Source of the DNA: CABZJG01 sp965659715
Lineage (GTDB): Bacteria; Pseudomonadota; Alphaproteobacteria; Rhodobacterales; Rhodobacteraceae
DNA: 39,698 bases
Direction of reading: 5' to 3'
Assembly: GCA_965659715.1 (NCBI GenBank)
Contig: CBFHXE010000017.1
Span: forward strand, 1 to 39,698
The translations under genes and the position numbers were made by a program. The notes beneath the pieces were generated by a model. That model was not told where the DNA came from, did no database searches, and saw only the letters and a program-made list of their open reading frames with translations. Of the stretch, positions 16,307-24,906 are shown piece after piece (within the stretch, counting starts at the first letter, position 1; each line of letters starts with the position of its first letter).

Positions 16307-17914
16307 TTAGCCTTCGACCCACCAACGCTCGGCGGCTTTTCCGCCATCGAGATCCCAGTTGGCTGCCATTTCTTCTGGTTGGCCAATTCTTTTGTTCACG
16401 GCTGAGATATAGTTGGCAAACATTGGAACCAATGCGCCGCCATCATCATTAACCAGTGACTGGGCTTCGTAATACTGCTCGCGACGTTTTGAGGTGTCGA
16501 GCTCTTTACGGGCTGCTTGAACCAACTCATTAAACCGAGCAGATGAATCAGTGCCCTTCCAGGCTGTATCATTCCATTCGGTGTCGTTGGTATAAGCTGC
16601 TGAGAACATCCAGTCTTCGGTCGGACGGCCGCCCCAATAGCAAGCGCACCAGCCTTTTTTGTTCCACACGTTTGACCAGTACCCATCAGATGGCTCACGT
16701 ACCACTTCCACGTTGATACCCGCCTCAGCTGCTGAGTTCGCAATCAACTGGGCCGCATCAACTGCGCCTGCGAATGCTGCATCAGCTGCAGACAGCTGAA
16801 TCGCGCCCGAGTGGCCAGATTTCTTGTAGTGGAAGGCCGCTTTGTCCGCGTCAAACTCCCGTTGTGGTAGGTCACCATTATGATAGGGGTTCGCAGTCGA
16901 GATCGGATGGTCATTGCCTAATGCACCATGTCCGAGAAGGATTTTGTCAACCAATTCCTGACGTTTGACAGAATACTTCATCGCCATACGCAGATCATAG
17001 TTGTCGAATGGAGCAACATCCAACCGCATTGGAAATGTATAGTGCAGTGTGCCGGTGTTTTCTTGAACATTAAGATTTGGCACGCGCTCCATCAGGTTAA
17101 CTGTTTTTGGGTCAACCCTGTCGATGATATCTACGTCGCCGTTCATCGCAGCATTTTGCCGCGCTGTCACATCAATCAACGAAAGAATTTCGATTGAGTC
17201 TGCGTGGCCTGCGCCTTCTTTCCAATAATTTGGGAACCTAGTGAGCTTAGCAGTAACGCCGGGCTCAAAACTGTCCAGAACATATCCGCCAGTTCCGATC
17301 CCTGAACTCCAATCTATTGTGCCATCGCCATTGGATGGACGGATTGAGAAGTGGTAATCTGACACGATGAAAGGAAAGTCAGCATTGCCATCAGCCAGAG
17401 CAAACACAACGGTGTCGCCATCAATTGAAATTTCATTGACCGCGGTTAGCAAACCTTTGGCTGCGGATGTTGAATTTTCACCTCGGTGATGGTTGAAGCT
17501 GTCTACAACATCTTGCGGCGTAAGGGTCTTGCCATTGTGGAACTCTACGCCAGAGCGGATCTTAAACCGCCAAGTGGCAGCATCGGCCGAGGCTTCATAG
17601 CTTTCAGCAAGTTCAGGGCGAAGTTGTCCGTTTGGACCCACTTCAGTAAGGTGGTTTGAGAAAGTATATCCGACAATGTTACTCCAACCATTTTCGAAAG
17701 TGGCTGGATCCAGTGTGTCTGTTGTTGAACCGTGGCCCATGCCGAACCGCATTAATCCGCCTTTTTTTGGCGTTGCGGCAAAAGCTTGTGTCGCAAGACC
17801 TAAGGCTGCTGGTACAGCAACACCGGCCGCCAGTGCAGATGTCATAAACTGCCGCCGGTCGATAAGACCTCGCATGAGCAAGGATTGTTGCTGCTTTACA
17901 AATTTATCAGTCAT
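16307..17914 (-). CDS. Family 5 ABC-transporter solute-binding protein, Tat-exported
   Basis: 535 residues, periplasmic binding protein of the DppA/OppA family (SBP_bac_5). The N-terminus has a twin-arginine signal (DRRQFMTSALAAGVAVPAALG) with a probable cleavage after QAFA. Family hallmarks include TLDPATFENGWSNIVGYTFSNHLTEVG, LRPELAESYEASADAATWRFKIRSGVEFHNGKTLTPQDVVDSFNHH, and the later block PFDNYDLRMAMKYSVKRQELVDKILLGHGALGNDHPI. GGGGGA precedes the ATG. It is the first gene of the four-gene transporter operon, and a promoter candidate lies upstream at 17953-17981. Ligand is unknown; peptides, opines or amides are all possible for this family. Confidence 0.94.
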   Translation of the reverse strand: MTDKFVKQQQSLLMRGLIDRRQFMTSALAAGVAVPAALGLATQAFAATPKKGGLMRFGMGHGSTTDTLDPATFENGWSNIVGYTFSNHLTEVGPNGQLRPELAESYEASADAATWRFKIRSGVEFHNGKTLTPQDVVDSFNHHRGENSTSAAKGLLTAVNEISIDGDTVVFALADGNADFPFIVSDYHFSIRPSNGDGTIDWSSGIGTGGYVLDSFEPGVTAKLTRFPNYWKEGAGHADSIEILSLIDVTARQNAAMNGDVDIIDRVDPKTVNLMERVPNLNVQENTGTLHYTFPMRLDVAPFDNYDLRMAMKYSVKRQELVDKILLGHGALGNDHPISTANPYHNGDLPQREFDADKAAFHYKKSGHSGAIQLSAADAAFAGAVDAAQLIANSAAEAGINVEVVREPSDGYWSNVWNKKGWCACYWGGRPTEDWMFSAAYTNDTEWNDTAWKGTDSSARFNELVQAARKELDTSKRREQYYEAQSLVNDDGGALVPMFANYISAVNKRIGQPEEMAANWDLDGGKAAERWWVEG

Positions 17915-17952
17915 GTTTTCCCCCTGATTGGAAATTTGATTTTGTGTAACCC

Positions 17953-17981
17953 AATAGAGATTGTGGGCGCACTAATATCAA
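17953..17981 (-). promoter_or_regulatory. Sigma-70-like promoter candidate for the ABC transporter operon
   Basis: On the - strand TTGATA (17976-17981) and TCTATT (17953-17958) are separated by 17 bases and match consensus at 5/6 and 4/6 positions. The predicted transcript would start about 30 nt before the ATG at 17914. Read by eye only. Confidence 0.45.
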
Positions 17982-18374
17982 GACAAAATTTGGAAATAAG
18001 CTAAAAAAGAATAAGTGAATCAACTTTTTTTGAAATTATATTTGGACAAATAACTGAAATATCTTGGCAGGTGACAGTCTGTATTTGATTTCTATATATT
18101 TCGCTCAGGCTTATTCTGACATTAAGTGGCGCAAAACTATCAAGGTGATAAAGCCTCCAGGATCGCTTTAAGGGGTTTTTTCAGTTTGAACAATGAAATC
18201 AAGAGACGACCAAAGCTTGACTGCAATCCACCTTTGATTGATATCTTTGCAATTTCGTATAATGCTGTTGTACCAAAAGACCAAAGCTTCGATAGAATGG
18301 ACTGATCCAGAGCGATAAAAAAGAAAATTGTTTAGGGTTATGTCCAAGGTTCACTTGCCGATGAGAGAAGTAAC
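17982..18374. other. Intergenic region between divergent genes
   Basis: No gene is supported. The short frame at 18199-18405 on the - strand lacks family features and overlaps the pentapeptide gene start. A GCTTTAAGGGGTTTTTTC run at about 18166-18182 resembles a terminator tail, but its stem (AAAGC/GCTTT) is only 5 bp and no + strand gene precedes it. Confidence 0.5.
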
Positions 18375-18866
18375 ATGAGCAAAATAGTAACTGAAAAAAT
18401 AGCACGTTATATCAAGCTTTTAAGGGATATTTTGGGCTTCAGCTGCATTTGCGCCGCATCGATCTTTTTAATGGTGGGCATTCAAGCCTTAGCTGACGAC
18501 TGTTTAAGCTGTAACTTTGACGGTCAAAACCTAGGCTTTGCGGATTTTTCAAACAGTGATCTTTCCGGCTCTTCCTTTCGCAATGCCTATCTGGTGGGTG
18601 CCGATTTCACCAATGCGGTTCTGAACGGATCTGATTTCTCAGACGCGATTGCAAATTCAGCAGTTTTCAAAGACGCGCTTCTTAAAAATACTATCTTTAT
18701 GGCAACTGAACTTGAGCTGGCTGATTTTGAAGATGCACATATTTTGGGTGCCAATTTTACAAAGGCGTATCTGGTGCATTCAAGACTGAATGAAAAAAGT
18801 GCTAATAATGCTATTTTCTGTATGACGGTTATGTTTGATGCCACTGAAAACAACCGAGATTGTTAA
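18375..18866 (+). CDS. Exported pentapeptide-repeat protein
   Basis: 163 residues. A hydrophobic segment (FSCICAASIFLMVGIQALA, about residues 18-37) acts as signal peptide or anchor, followed by a run of A(D/N)LxX/F-type five-residue repeats: CNFDGQNLGFADFSNSDLSGSSFRNAYL and onward to about residue 140. The repeats would fold as a right-handed quadrilateral beta helix. Cysteines flank the helix (DCLSC at its start; FC and RDC near the C-terminus), which suits an oxidising periplasm. Pentapeptide-repeat proteins have varied roles, such as DNA-gyrase mimicry or scaffolds; export argues against a gyrase role. Monocistronic, RBS GAGAGAAG. Confidence 0.82.
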   Translation: MSKIVTEKIARYIKLLRDILGFSCICAASIFLMVGIQALADDCLSCNFDGQNLGFADFSNSDLSGSSFRNAYLVGADFTNAVLNGSDFSDAIANSAVFKDALLKNTIFMATELELADFEDAHILGANFTKAYLVHSRLNEKSANNAIFCMTVMFDATENNRDC

Positions 18867-18935
18867 ATCTACATTTTCGAGGGGTTGAAAAAATTCTCAG
18901 ATGGCGCAAGTTTCAATTTTTGGCTCCAATGCTGC

Positions 18936-18952
18936 AATTGCGCCGCGCAATT
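18936..18952. other. Short hairpin downstream of two convergent genes
   Basis: AATTGCG and CGCAATT pair across CCG (7 bp, 3-nt loop) between the pentapeptide gene and the end of the - strand operon at 19033. It lacks a T-tract on either strand, so a terminator role is only possible. Confidence 0.3.
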
Positions 18953-19032
18953 TGGCAAGACCCTTTAGGCACCCAATTGCAGGGTAGACGGTTGCGCCAA
19001 GTGGCTTAAATCCCCTTAGCTATTTTGATCCA

Positions 19033-19950
19033 TTAGCCCAAAACGTCAAGTACACTCTCTGCAATCATAGTGCTTACGCGTATATTCGACTCTTCAGTCA
19101 CGCCGGCAATATGCGGGGTAAGGATCAAGTTCTTGAGACCATGGAACTTTTCTGCACTTTCTTTGCTGAGCGGTTCGGTTTCAAAAACATCCAGCGCTGC
19201 GCCAGCGATTTGCCCATTTTCCAAACTGGTGGCCAGCGCGGCTTCGTCCACAACGCCCCCACGCGCCGCATTGATTAAAACAGCTTCAGATTTCATCTCG
19301 GATAGACGCGCTTGGTTGATTAAATGATGAGTGTTGTTGTTTAAGGGAACATGAAGGCTAACCACATCTGATTTTTGCAAAACCTGGTCCAGAGACTTGC
19401 GTGACGCTGTTTTCCAGACAGGATCATCTTCTTTAAGAAAAGGGTCATAGGCACAGATACCCATTCCAAGCGCTGCGGCGCGCTTTGCCGTTTCGCGGGC
19501 AATGGCCCCATATCCAATGAGCCCCAAGGTTTTTCCAGAAACTTCTCTCCCTGCGCAGGCCATGCGCGGCCATGATCCTGCCAGCATATCAGCCTTAGCT
19601 TGATAGGCATTACGCAATAAAACCAACGCATTGGTGACCACATATTCAGCAACACTTAAATTGTTTGCACCAGTGGCAGGGATGACTTTAACGTCGAGAT
19701 TTTTACACGCGTCCAAATCAATGTTGTCTAACCCAACCCCAAGCCGTCCAACGCATTTCAAATCGGGCGCTGCGAGCATCAGATCTTTGGTTACTTGTGT
19801 TCTGTTGCGTACAATAAGCGCCTGTGCGCCTCCCATCAGGGCCGGAATTTGATCTTGGCTATCCGCCAGTTCTGGTGCGTAGGTGGTCGGATGGGCTGAA
19901 GATAACCTATCTACTGCTGCGGCGTCCATAAATTCGGTGATTAAAATCAT
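19033..19950 (-). CDS. D-isomer-specific 2-hydroxyacid dehydrogenase; candidate sulfolactate dehydrogenase (SlcC-like)
   Basis: 305 residues of the SerA/PanE-unrelated D-2-hydroxyacid dehydrogenase family. It has the NAD site GLIGYGAIARETA and the catalytic Arg/Glu/His in INAARGGVVDE, FETEPL and LTPHIAG. The N-terminus (LITEFMDAAAVDRL, then VRNRTQV, CVGRLGVGLDNIDLDAC, VIPATGANNLSVAEYV) resembles what I recall of (S)-sulfolactate dehydrogenase SlcC. That enzyme makes 3-sulfopyruvate and belongs to this family. An upstream start at 19971 exists, but the ATG at 19950 gives a standard 4-nt ATGA overlap with the aldehyde dehydrogenase stop. It is the last gene of the sugar cluster. In that context it would oxidise sulfolactate made by the preceding enzyme. 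A phosphoglycerate dehydrogenase role is less likely because no ACT domain is present. Confidence 0.88.
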   Translation of the reverse strand: MILITEFMDAAAVDRLSSAHPTTYAPELADSQDQIPALMGGAQALIVRNRTQVTKDLMLAAPDLKCVGRLGVGLDNIDLDACKNLDVKVIPATGANNLSVAEYVVTNALVLLRNAYQAKADMLAGSWPRMACAGREVSGKTLGLIGYGAIARETAKRAAALGMGICAYDPFLKEDDPVWKTASRKSLDQVLQKSDVVSLHVPLNNNTHHLINQARLSEMKSEAVLINAARGGVVDEAALATSLENGQIAGAALDVFETEPLSKESAEKFHGLKNLILTPHIAGVTEESNIRVSTMIAESVLDVLG

Positions 19951-21401
19951 GTGTTGAGCCCCGCAATACAAGTGTATTTCAGTTCCAGATAATCATCCAG
20001 ACCCTGACTGCCGCCCTCATTGCCCAAGCCGCTTTCCTTCATGCCACCAAAAGGGGCCTCGACCGTTGTGATTAATCCCGAGTTAATGCCGATTAGCCCA
20101 TACTCAAGGCTCTCGTTAATGCGGAAAATACGTCCCACATCTCGGGTATAGGCATAGGCGGCGAGGCCATATTCGGTGGCGTTTGCAGCAGCGATTGCCT
20201 GATCCTCTGTGTCGAACTTGAAAACCGCAGAAAGGGGCCCGAAAATTTCCTCGGTTGCAAAATTCATCTCAGCGGTGGCTTGGGTAATCACTGTTGGTTC
20301 AAAGAACGTACCGCCAAGCGCGTGCCTGCGTCCGCCTTCAACAACTTTTCCGCCTTTTGCGGTCGCGTCACTGATCAGGGCCTCGACTTTCTCAACAGCG
20401 TCTTGATCAATAAGCGGGCCCTGGGTGATACCATTGGCGGCACCATCGCCCACCTGCAATGCGCGTGTTGCTTCGGTTAATTTTTCAACAAAAGCGTCAT
20501 GAATTCCGGCTTGAACGTAAAACCGGTTGGTACAAACGCAGGTCTGTCCCATATTTCGATATTTTGATACCATCGCGCCTTCAATTGCGGCGTCAATATC
20601 TGCATCATCAAACACCAAGAACGGGGCGTTGCCGCCCAATTCCATTGAGACTTTCTTGACGGTATCTGCCGATTGCCGGATCAAAGTTTTGCCTACTTCG
20701 GTTGATCCGGTAAAGGTCACTTTTCGAACTTCGGGGCTGGCCATAATGGCGCCCCCGATTTCTCGCGACGATCCGGTCAGAACATTAATCACACCATCGG
20801 GATACCCGACATCTGCCGCAAGCTTGGCCCATACCAGACCTGAATATGGGGTGGCTGTTGCAGGCTTTGCCACAACTGTACATCCTGCAGCGAGCGCCGG
20901 GCCAAGCTTTCTGGCAAGCATCGAAGACGGAAAGTTCCATGGTGTTATGGCTCCGACAACCCCCACTGGGTGGCGCGTGACAAGCAAGCGCCGGTCGCTC
21001 ATCGGGGCGGGAACAATTTCCCCCTTTGAACGCCGAATTTCTTCTGCAAACCAGCGAATATAGGCCGCCCCGATGGCAATTTCGCCGCGCGCTTCGGCCA
21101 AGGGTTTGCCTTGTTCGGCGGTTAGCAATTGTGCGAGCGGTTCTTGATGATCCATCAAGGCATCGTGCAAATCTTGTAATAATTTTACGCGAAACGACAG
21201 ATCAGTGCGAGAATAGCTTTTGAATGCTTCGGATGCGGCCATAATCGCGCGGTTTGTTTCTGCGCTACCGCAGTTTGGAACCGTGCCAATGACTTTGCCT
21301 GTGGCAGGGTTCGCGACATTGATAACTTTGCCGCTGTCTGCGCCGACCCAAGCTCCATTGATGAAATTGGCTTGGCACATCATGGATGAAAAATCGGTCA
21401 T
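19947..21401 (-). CDS. GabD-like aldehyde dehydrogenase; candidate sulfolactaldehyde dehydrogenase
   Basis: 484 residues, NAD(P)-dependent aldehyde dehydrogenase of the succinate-semialdehyde branch. Visible are PWNFPSSMLARKLGPALAAG, KPATATP, FTGSTEVGK, MELGGNAP (general base Glu254), and GQTCVC with nucleophile Cys288 and a second Cys290, as in SSADH. The C-terminal EAPFGGMKESGLGNEGGSQGLDDYLELKY is typical of GabD. Sulfolactaldehyde dehydrogenases of sulfoglycolysis (for example the SlaB type) are GabD-like, which fits the kinase/aldolase context. Plain succinate-semialdehyde dehydrogenase is the alternative, but no GABA transaminase is present. AAGGA precedes the ATG, which overlaps the epimerase stop by 4 nt. 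Confidence 0.92.
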   Translation of the reverse strand: MTDFSSMMCQANFINGAWVGADSGKVINVANPATGKVIGTVPNCGSAETNRAIMAASEAFKSYSRTDLSFRVKLLQDLHDALMDHQEPLAQLLTAEQGKPLAEARGEIAIGAAYIRWFAEEIRRSKGEIVPAPMSDRRLLVTRHPVGVVGAITPWNFPSSMLARKLGPALAAGCTVVAKPATATPYSGLVWAKLAADVGYPDGVINVLTGSSREIGGAIMASPEVRKVTFTGSTEVGKTLIRQSADTVKKVSMELGGNAPFLVFDDADIDAAIEGAMVSKYRNMGQTCVCTNRFYVQAGIHDAFVEKLTEATRALQVGDGAANGITQGPLIDQDAVEKVEALISDATAKGGKVVEGGRRHALGGTFFEPTVITQATAEMNFATEEIFGPLSAVFKFDTEDQAIAAANATEYGLAAYAYTRDVGRIFRINESLEYGLIGINSGLITTVEAPFGGMKESGLGNEGGSQGLDDYLELKYTCIAGLNT

Positions 21402-22408
21402 GTTTGATCCTTATTGAATATATATTGGGTATGTTGTTGATAGGTGTCGCCAGGGGACAGAACCGCTTGCGGAAAATGTGCATGGTGGTTGGCATCGGGC
21501 CAAACTTGGGGCTCAAGTGCTATTCCCGCGTGCGGCAGCATTTCTCTGCCATCCAAGCCTGAAACGGGTATGTTTACTTTTGCGCCGTCATAAACTTGCA
21601 GACCGGGTTCAGTGCTTAGGATATCCATGTTCACGCCGCTTTTTAGGCTTTGTAAGCAGGAAATTTTGCGCAGCGCACCCCGCTCTTGAGCCACACAAAA
21701 ATTATGGTCAAGAATTTGGCCAGCGGCTGCCTCACCCACGGGTTTGGGCGTGCGAAAATCAAATGTGGTTTGGTCGACGTTGCGCAGTTCACCTGTCGGG
21801 ATCAATTCATCATCCACCGGTGTAAAGTGCGGGGCATTCACCTGTAACAAATGCCCATTTATATCGCCTTTGCCGTCTAGATTGAAATAGCTGTGGTGGG
21901 CAAGATTACAGAGGGTTTGCTGATCACTTCTGGCCCAAAACCGAATGTCCAAGATCCCTTGTGACAGCAGCGTATAGGTGAGCTTTATGGTCATATTTCC
22001 CGGATAGCCCATGTCCCCATCCGGCAAATGGACTGACAATATGGCGCTTTCGTCGGTGAAGTTTTCAATGTCCCAAACGCTTTTTCCCATTCCGGATCGG
22101 CCGCCATGTAGGTGATGTCGTTCAAGGAAGTTTTGATCCAGCTGATAGGTTTTGCCAGACAGGGCCAAATGCCCATCACGTATCCTATTGGCGCAGCGCC
22201 CGGCATTGGCGCCAAAATAGGGGGAATGGGCCAGATAGTGGTCGAAATGCTCAAAGCCAAGCACCAAAGCTGGCGCGTGCCCTTCAAGCCGGAGGTCTTG
22301 AATGACGCCGCCATATGTTAGAACATTGGCCGATAATCCGCCACCTTTCAGCGCGATGCGATGAACGTCCGTCCCATCCGGCATTTTACCGAAAATTTCA
22401 ACCGTCAT
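21398..22408 (-). CDS. Aldose 1-epimerase (mutarotase); candidate sulfoquinovose mutarotase
   Basis: 336 residues of the GalM family, interconverting alpha and beta anomers of an aldose. Family blocks are GGVIQDLRLEGH, YFGANAGRCANRIRDGHLALSGKTYQLDQN, HHLHGG, NLAHHSYFNLDGKGDINGH (catalytic His), and GIALEPQVWPDANHH, where the Glu is the catalytic base. In E. coli the sulfoquinovose operon contains a related epimerase (YihR). The gene overlaps the oxidoreductase stop by 11 nt and the aldehyde dehydrogenase start by 4 nt, so it belongs to the same transcript. Substrate is assigned by context only. Confidence 0.92.
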   Translation of the reverse strand: MTVEIFGKMPDGTDVHRIALKGGGLSANVLTYGGVIQDLRLEGHAPALVLGFEHFDHYLAHSPYFGANAGRCANRIRDGHLALSGKTYQLDQNFLERHHLHGGRSGMGKSVWDIENFTDESAILSVHLPDGDMGYPGNMTIKLTYTLLSQGILDIRFWARSDQQTLCNLAHHSYFNLDGKGDINGHLLQVNAPHFTPVDDELIPTGELRNVDQTTFDFRTPKPVGEAAAGQILDHNFCVAQERGALRKISCLQSLKSGVNMDILSTEPGLQVYDGAKVNIPVSGLDGREMLPHAGIALEPQVWPDANHHAHFPQAVLSPGDTYQQHTQYIFNKDQT

Positions 22409-23510
22409 GACCGGCCTCGTGTTGTGAAAGCTCTATCGCTTGACCTGTTCGTGCAGATGTTTCGGCCGCTTCGCCAACCAGAACAGACCAAAGCCCGTCT
22501 TCAAGGCTGACATCGGGGGTGCCGTGTCCGCTGTGAACCAGATCGCGGAACTTTTGATGCTGGAAAAAGCTTGATCCGTGGTGATCGCCCGCTTGAAGTA
22601 TAGCCTCATCAACCTTGATTTCTTCTATTATTGTGCGTTTTCTGGCCCGGTCCGAGATGACAATTTCGGACGCCCGCTCTTCGCCATTGGGCGAAAATCG
22701 GGCAGGGCCGGGTACGCAGGCGTCAATTCGCGCTTTATCGCCGGTGACAGAAATCACCTCTTGCCAGTAAGAGCCTTCGGCAAACATACATAAATCAAGC
22801 ATACCTCTTGTGCCATTGGCAAAATCCACCGTGACAAAGGCGTTGTCGATGATATCCGGGGTCTGCCCCTCATAGCGTTCGCCAAGATGATTGACGTCAA
22901 TATTCGCCGAGGCATAAACGCGGATAGGATCGCTTTTCAACGTTAGCCGCATCAAATCCCAAAAGTGACAGCACTTTTCCACCAATGTCCCACCGGTGCG
23001 GGCATTAAAGCGGTTCCAGTCGCCGATTTTTTCCAAAAACGGAAACCGGTGTTCCCGGATGGCCATCATTTTGGGCGATCCGACGCGCCTATTTTCCACT
23101 TCTGCAAGCAGCCGCTGCACAGGCGGCATATACCGGTATTCCATGGCCACCCAAATGGGGGCTGTTGCCCCTTTGGCTTTGGCAATTATGTCTCGGCAGT
23201 CTTGCGATGTGGTACAGAGTGGCTTTTCGCATAAAATTGGCTTTCCAGCGGCCAGAACATCTAACAGGATCGCATGATGCAGATCATTTGGCGCCGCGAT
23301 GATATAGGCATCGCAAAGGTCGGCAGACAGCAGGGCTTTGTGGTCGCCAAAAGCCTGCGCGCTGCCGCCCGAGGTTTCAAAGGATCGCTGTTGCATGCCT
23401 TCATCGGGGTCCGAAATGGCAGTTACGGTGACGTCCTCAAGCAGTTTGAGATTGCGAATATGTTCTTGGCCCATCATTCCAGAGCCAATTAGTCCATAAC
23501 GAAGTGGCAT
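22398..23510 (-). CDS. Gfo/Idh/MocA family protein; candidate NAD-dependent sulfoquinovosidase (SqgA/GH188-like)
   Basis: 370 residues with an N-terminal Rossmann fold (YGLIGSGMMGQEH), the family EKP motif (LCEKPL, residues 95-97), and a C-terminal domain whose active-site block reads TGGTLVEKCCHFWDLMRL (His182). The family includes sugar dehydrogenases and NAD-dependent glycosidases that oxidise transiently at C3. A reported class of NAD-dependent sulfoquinovosidases occurs in sulfoglycolytic clusters lacking the classical GH31 enzyme, including in Roseobacter-group bacteria. That is the situation here. An in-frame start at 23576 exists, but the ATG at 23510 is preceded by GGAG and follows the isomerase stop by one base. 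An ordinary sugar dehydrogenase remains possible. Confidence 0.88.
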   Translation of the reverse strand: MPLRYGLIGSGMMGQEHIRNLKLLEDVTVTAISDPDEGMQQRSFETSGGSAQAFGDHKALLSADLCDAYIIAAPNDLHHAILLDVLAAGKPILCEKPLCTTSQDCRDIIAKAKGATAPIWVAMEYRYMPPVQRLLAEVENRRVGSPKMMAIREHRFPFLEKIGDWNRFNARTGGTLVEKCCHFWDLMRLTLKSDPIRVYASANIDVNHLGERYEGQTPDIIDNAFVTVDFANGTRGMLDLCMFAEGSYWQEVISVTGDKARIDACVPGPARFSPNGEERASEIVISDRARKRTIIEEIKVDEAILQAGDHHGSSFFQHQKFRDLVHSGHGTPDVSLEDGLWSVLVGEAAETSARTGQAIELSQHEAGHDG

Positions 23511-23511
23511 C

Positions 23512-24897
23512 TTATATCTCCAGTATCGGCAGCCCCATTGCGGCGGCTGCAGCGCGCAAGGCGGGTCTGTGCTCACCGTAGGCCAGTGCCATATGGTGCT
23601 CGAGCCCAGAATCCATCACATTGCCCAGCACTTCATCGGCAGGATTTTCAAACCTGACCACCCCTGATGTGCCGGTAAAGGCCATGGGCCGTTTTAGCAT
23701 TTCACCCGCCGCAAGGATCATCTTGACTTGGTTGAAGGATTGAGAAATTCGCACAAAGGTCACAGCGCCCGGTTTTAAAGGGAATTCATAAAGCAGCGGC
23801 ATCTTGCGGTTGGTATGAATGGTTGCGCTGGCGGCCACCTCGGGGTCACGCATGGAAATGGGCGCTTGACCGCAATGCCAGACAACGGCGCTATTGTCGT
23901 CATGGTCGATGTCTACAAGATCGGTCAGAAAGACGGCCTCGCCGCTGGCCTCTTGTAAAACAAGCTGGGTGAGGGCGCCATAGACATCGGCTTCGCAGGC
24001 ACAGGGTACACCGGCCTCGCCCATCATTCCGGCGGGCCCGCAAACTGCACCGCCATATTCTGTGAATGTCTCAGGCCAGCAGCGGATCGCAAAAGCATCA
24101 TAGAGGCCGTTACTGCGCAACTGATCCAATCCGGCTTTCAGCCGCAGGGATTTATCCAACTGATCTTGATCAACATCGTCTAGATCACTCATTGAAGCCT
24201 GGGCAATATCCCGCGCAGCTATGGTTTCATCGGCGCTGGCCGCTGCGGCGGTGCTAAAAAGATCATCTAGCTTTAGCGCATCTACCGTTACGCCGGATAA
24301 ATTTGAAAGCTCTACTGGCGAATAAGCGCAGGTATCAAAGCCGTCAGGGTGTGCACCGATTTTGGCAATGCGCCGCGAAGCTATATTTTTGGCAATGTTT
24401 TGACCTTGCCCAGAGGCATATGCATCAGAGGTTTTCGCGTGCAAATGGCCAGCGCGCCGATTGCCATTAAACAAAGCCTCCAGTTGGGCATCAATCCCAT
24501 CGCTCGGATCATCATAAAGCCATGAAAATTCGCGGTCTCGCAGCGACAGGGCATGACTGGCAAGATTAAGGCCGCAAAATGAGTTTAGGCGCAGCCGGCC
24601 TCCGGCGCGCGGCTCTTTTATTGCCCAGATCGAAAGGCTTTCTTGAAAGGCAGTTGCAGCCTGTACGGTCAGGGCTGCATCAGTAAAGGTGACCTGCAAA
24701 AGCATCAAATGGTCAATCCCTTCTGATTTCAGTTCCTCCATGGCGGCAGTGGTAGTTTCTGCGTCAAACAGTAAACTGCGAGGCCCTAAAATTTGATGCG
24801 ATGAGCGATCAAGGGCGGCAAGCATAAACTGCAGTTTTTCTTCGGCCAGAGCCACATCAAAGGTTGCCCGAGCCAGTGGAAGGATCCCAACTTTCAT
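23512..24897 (-). CDS. L-fucose/L-arabinose isomerase-fold sugar isomerase; candidate sulfoquinovose isomerase (SqvD-like)
   Basis: 461 residues with the FucI/AraA C-terminal-domain pattern. CACEADVYGALTQLVLQ provides Glu302, FLTDLVDID provides Asp326, and VVWHCGQAP provides His341. These correspond to the Glu/Asp/His metal ligands of L-fucose isomerase. The N-terminal half (VGILPLARATFDV, LLLQVTFTDA) matches the substrate-domain fold. It is shorter than E. coli FucI (about 590) and similar to the shorter isomerases reported for the variant sulfo-EMP and sulfo-transketolase routes. In the cluster it would turn sulfoquinovose into 6-deoxy-6-sulfofructose. No fuculokinase (FGGY) or FucA aldolase accompanies it, so an L-fucose pathway is unlikely. 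RBS GAGGGG; 9 nt after the aldolase gene. Confidence 0.88.
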   Translation of the reverse strand: MKVGILPLARATFDVALAEEKLQFMLAALDRSSHQILGPRSLLFDAETTTAAMEELKSEGIDHLMLLQVTFTDAALTVQAATAFQESLSIWAIKEPRAGGRLRLNSFCGLNLASHALSLRDREFSWLYDDPSDGIDAQLEALFNGNRRAGHLHAKTSDAYASGQGQNIAKNIASRRIAKIGAHPDGFDTCAYSPVELSNLSGVTVDALKLDDLFSTAAAASADETIAARDIAQASMSDLDDVDQDQLDKSLRLKAGLDQLRSNGLYDAFAIRCWPETFTEYGGAVCGPAGMMGEAGVPCACEADVYGALTQLVLQEASGEAVFLTDLVDIDHDDNSAVVWHCGQAPISMRDPEVAASATIHTNRKMPLLYEFPLKPGAVTFVRISQSFNQVKMILAAGEMLKRPMAFTGTSGVVRFENPADEVLGNVMDSGLEHHMALAYGEHRPALRAAAAAMGLPILEI

Positions 24898-24906
24898 GCT
24901 GCCCCT

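Noticed and set aside
18199..18405. 68-residue - strand frame upstream of the pentapeptide gene
   Set aside because: No conserved features, no ribosome site seen, and overlaps the pentapeptide gene start.
23512..24897. L-fucose catabolism
   Set aside because: The isomerase fold fits, but the kinase is PfkB type and the aldolase is class I LacD/YihT type; fuculokinase and class II FucA are absent.
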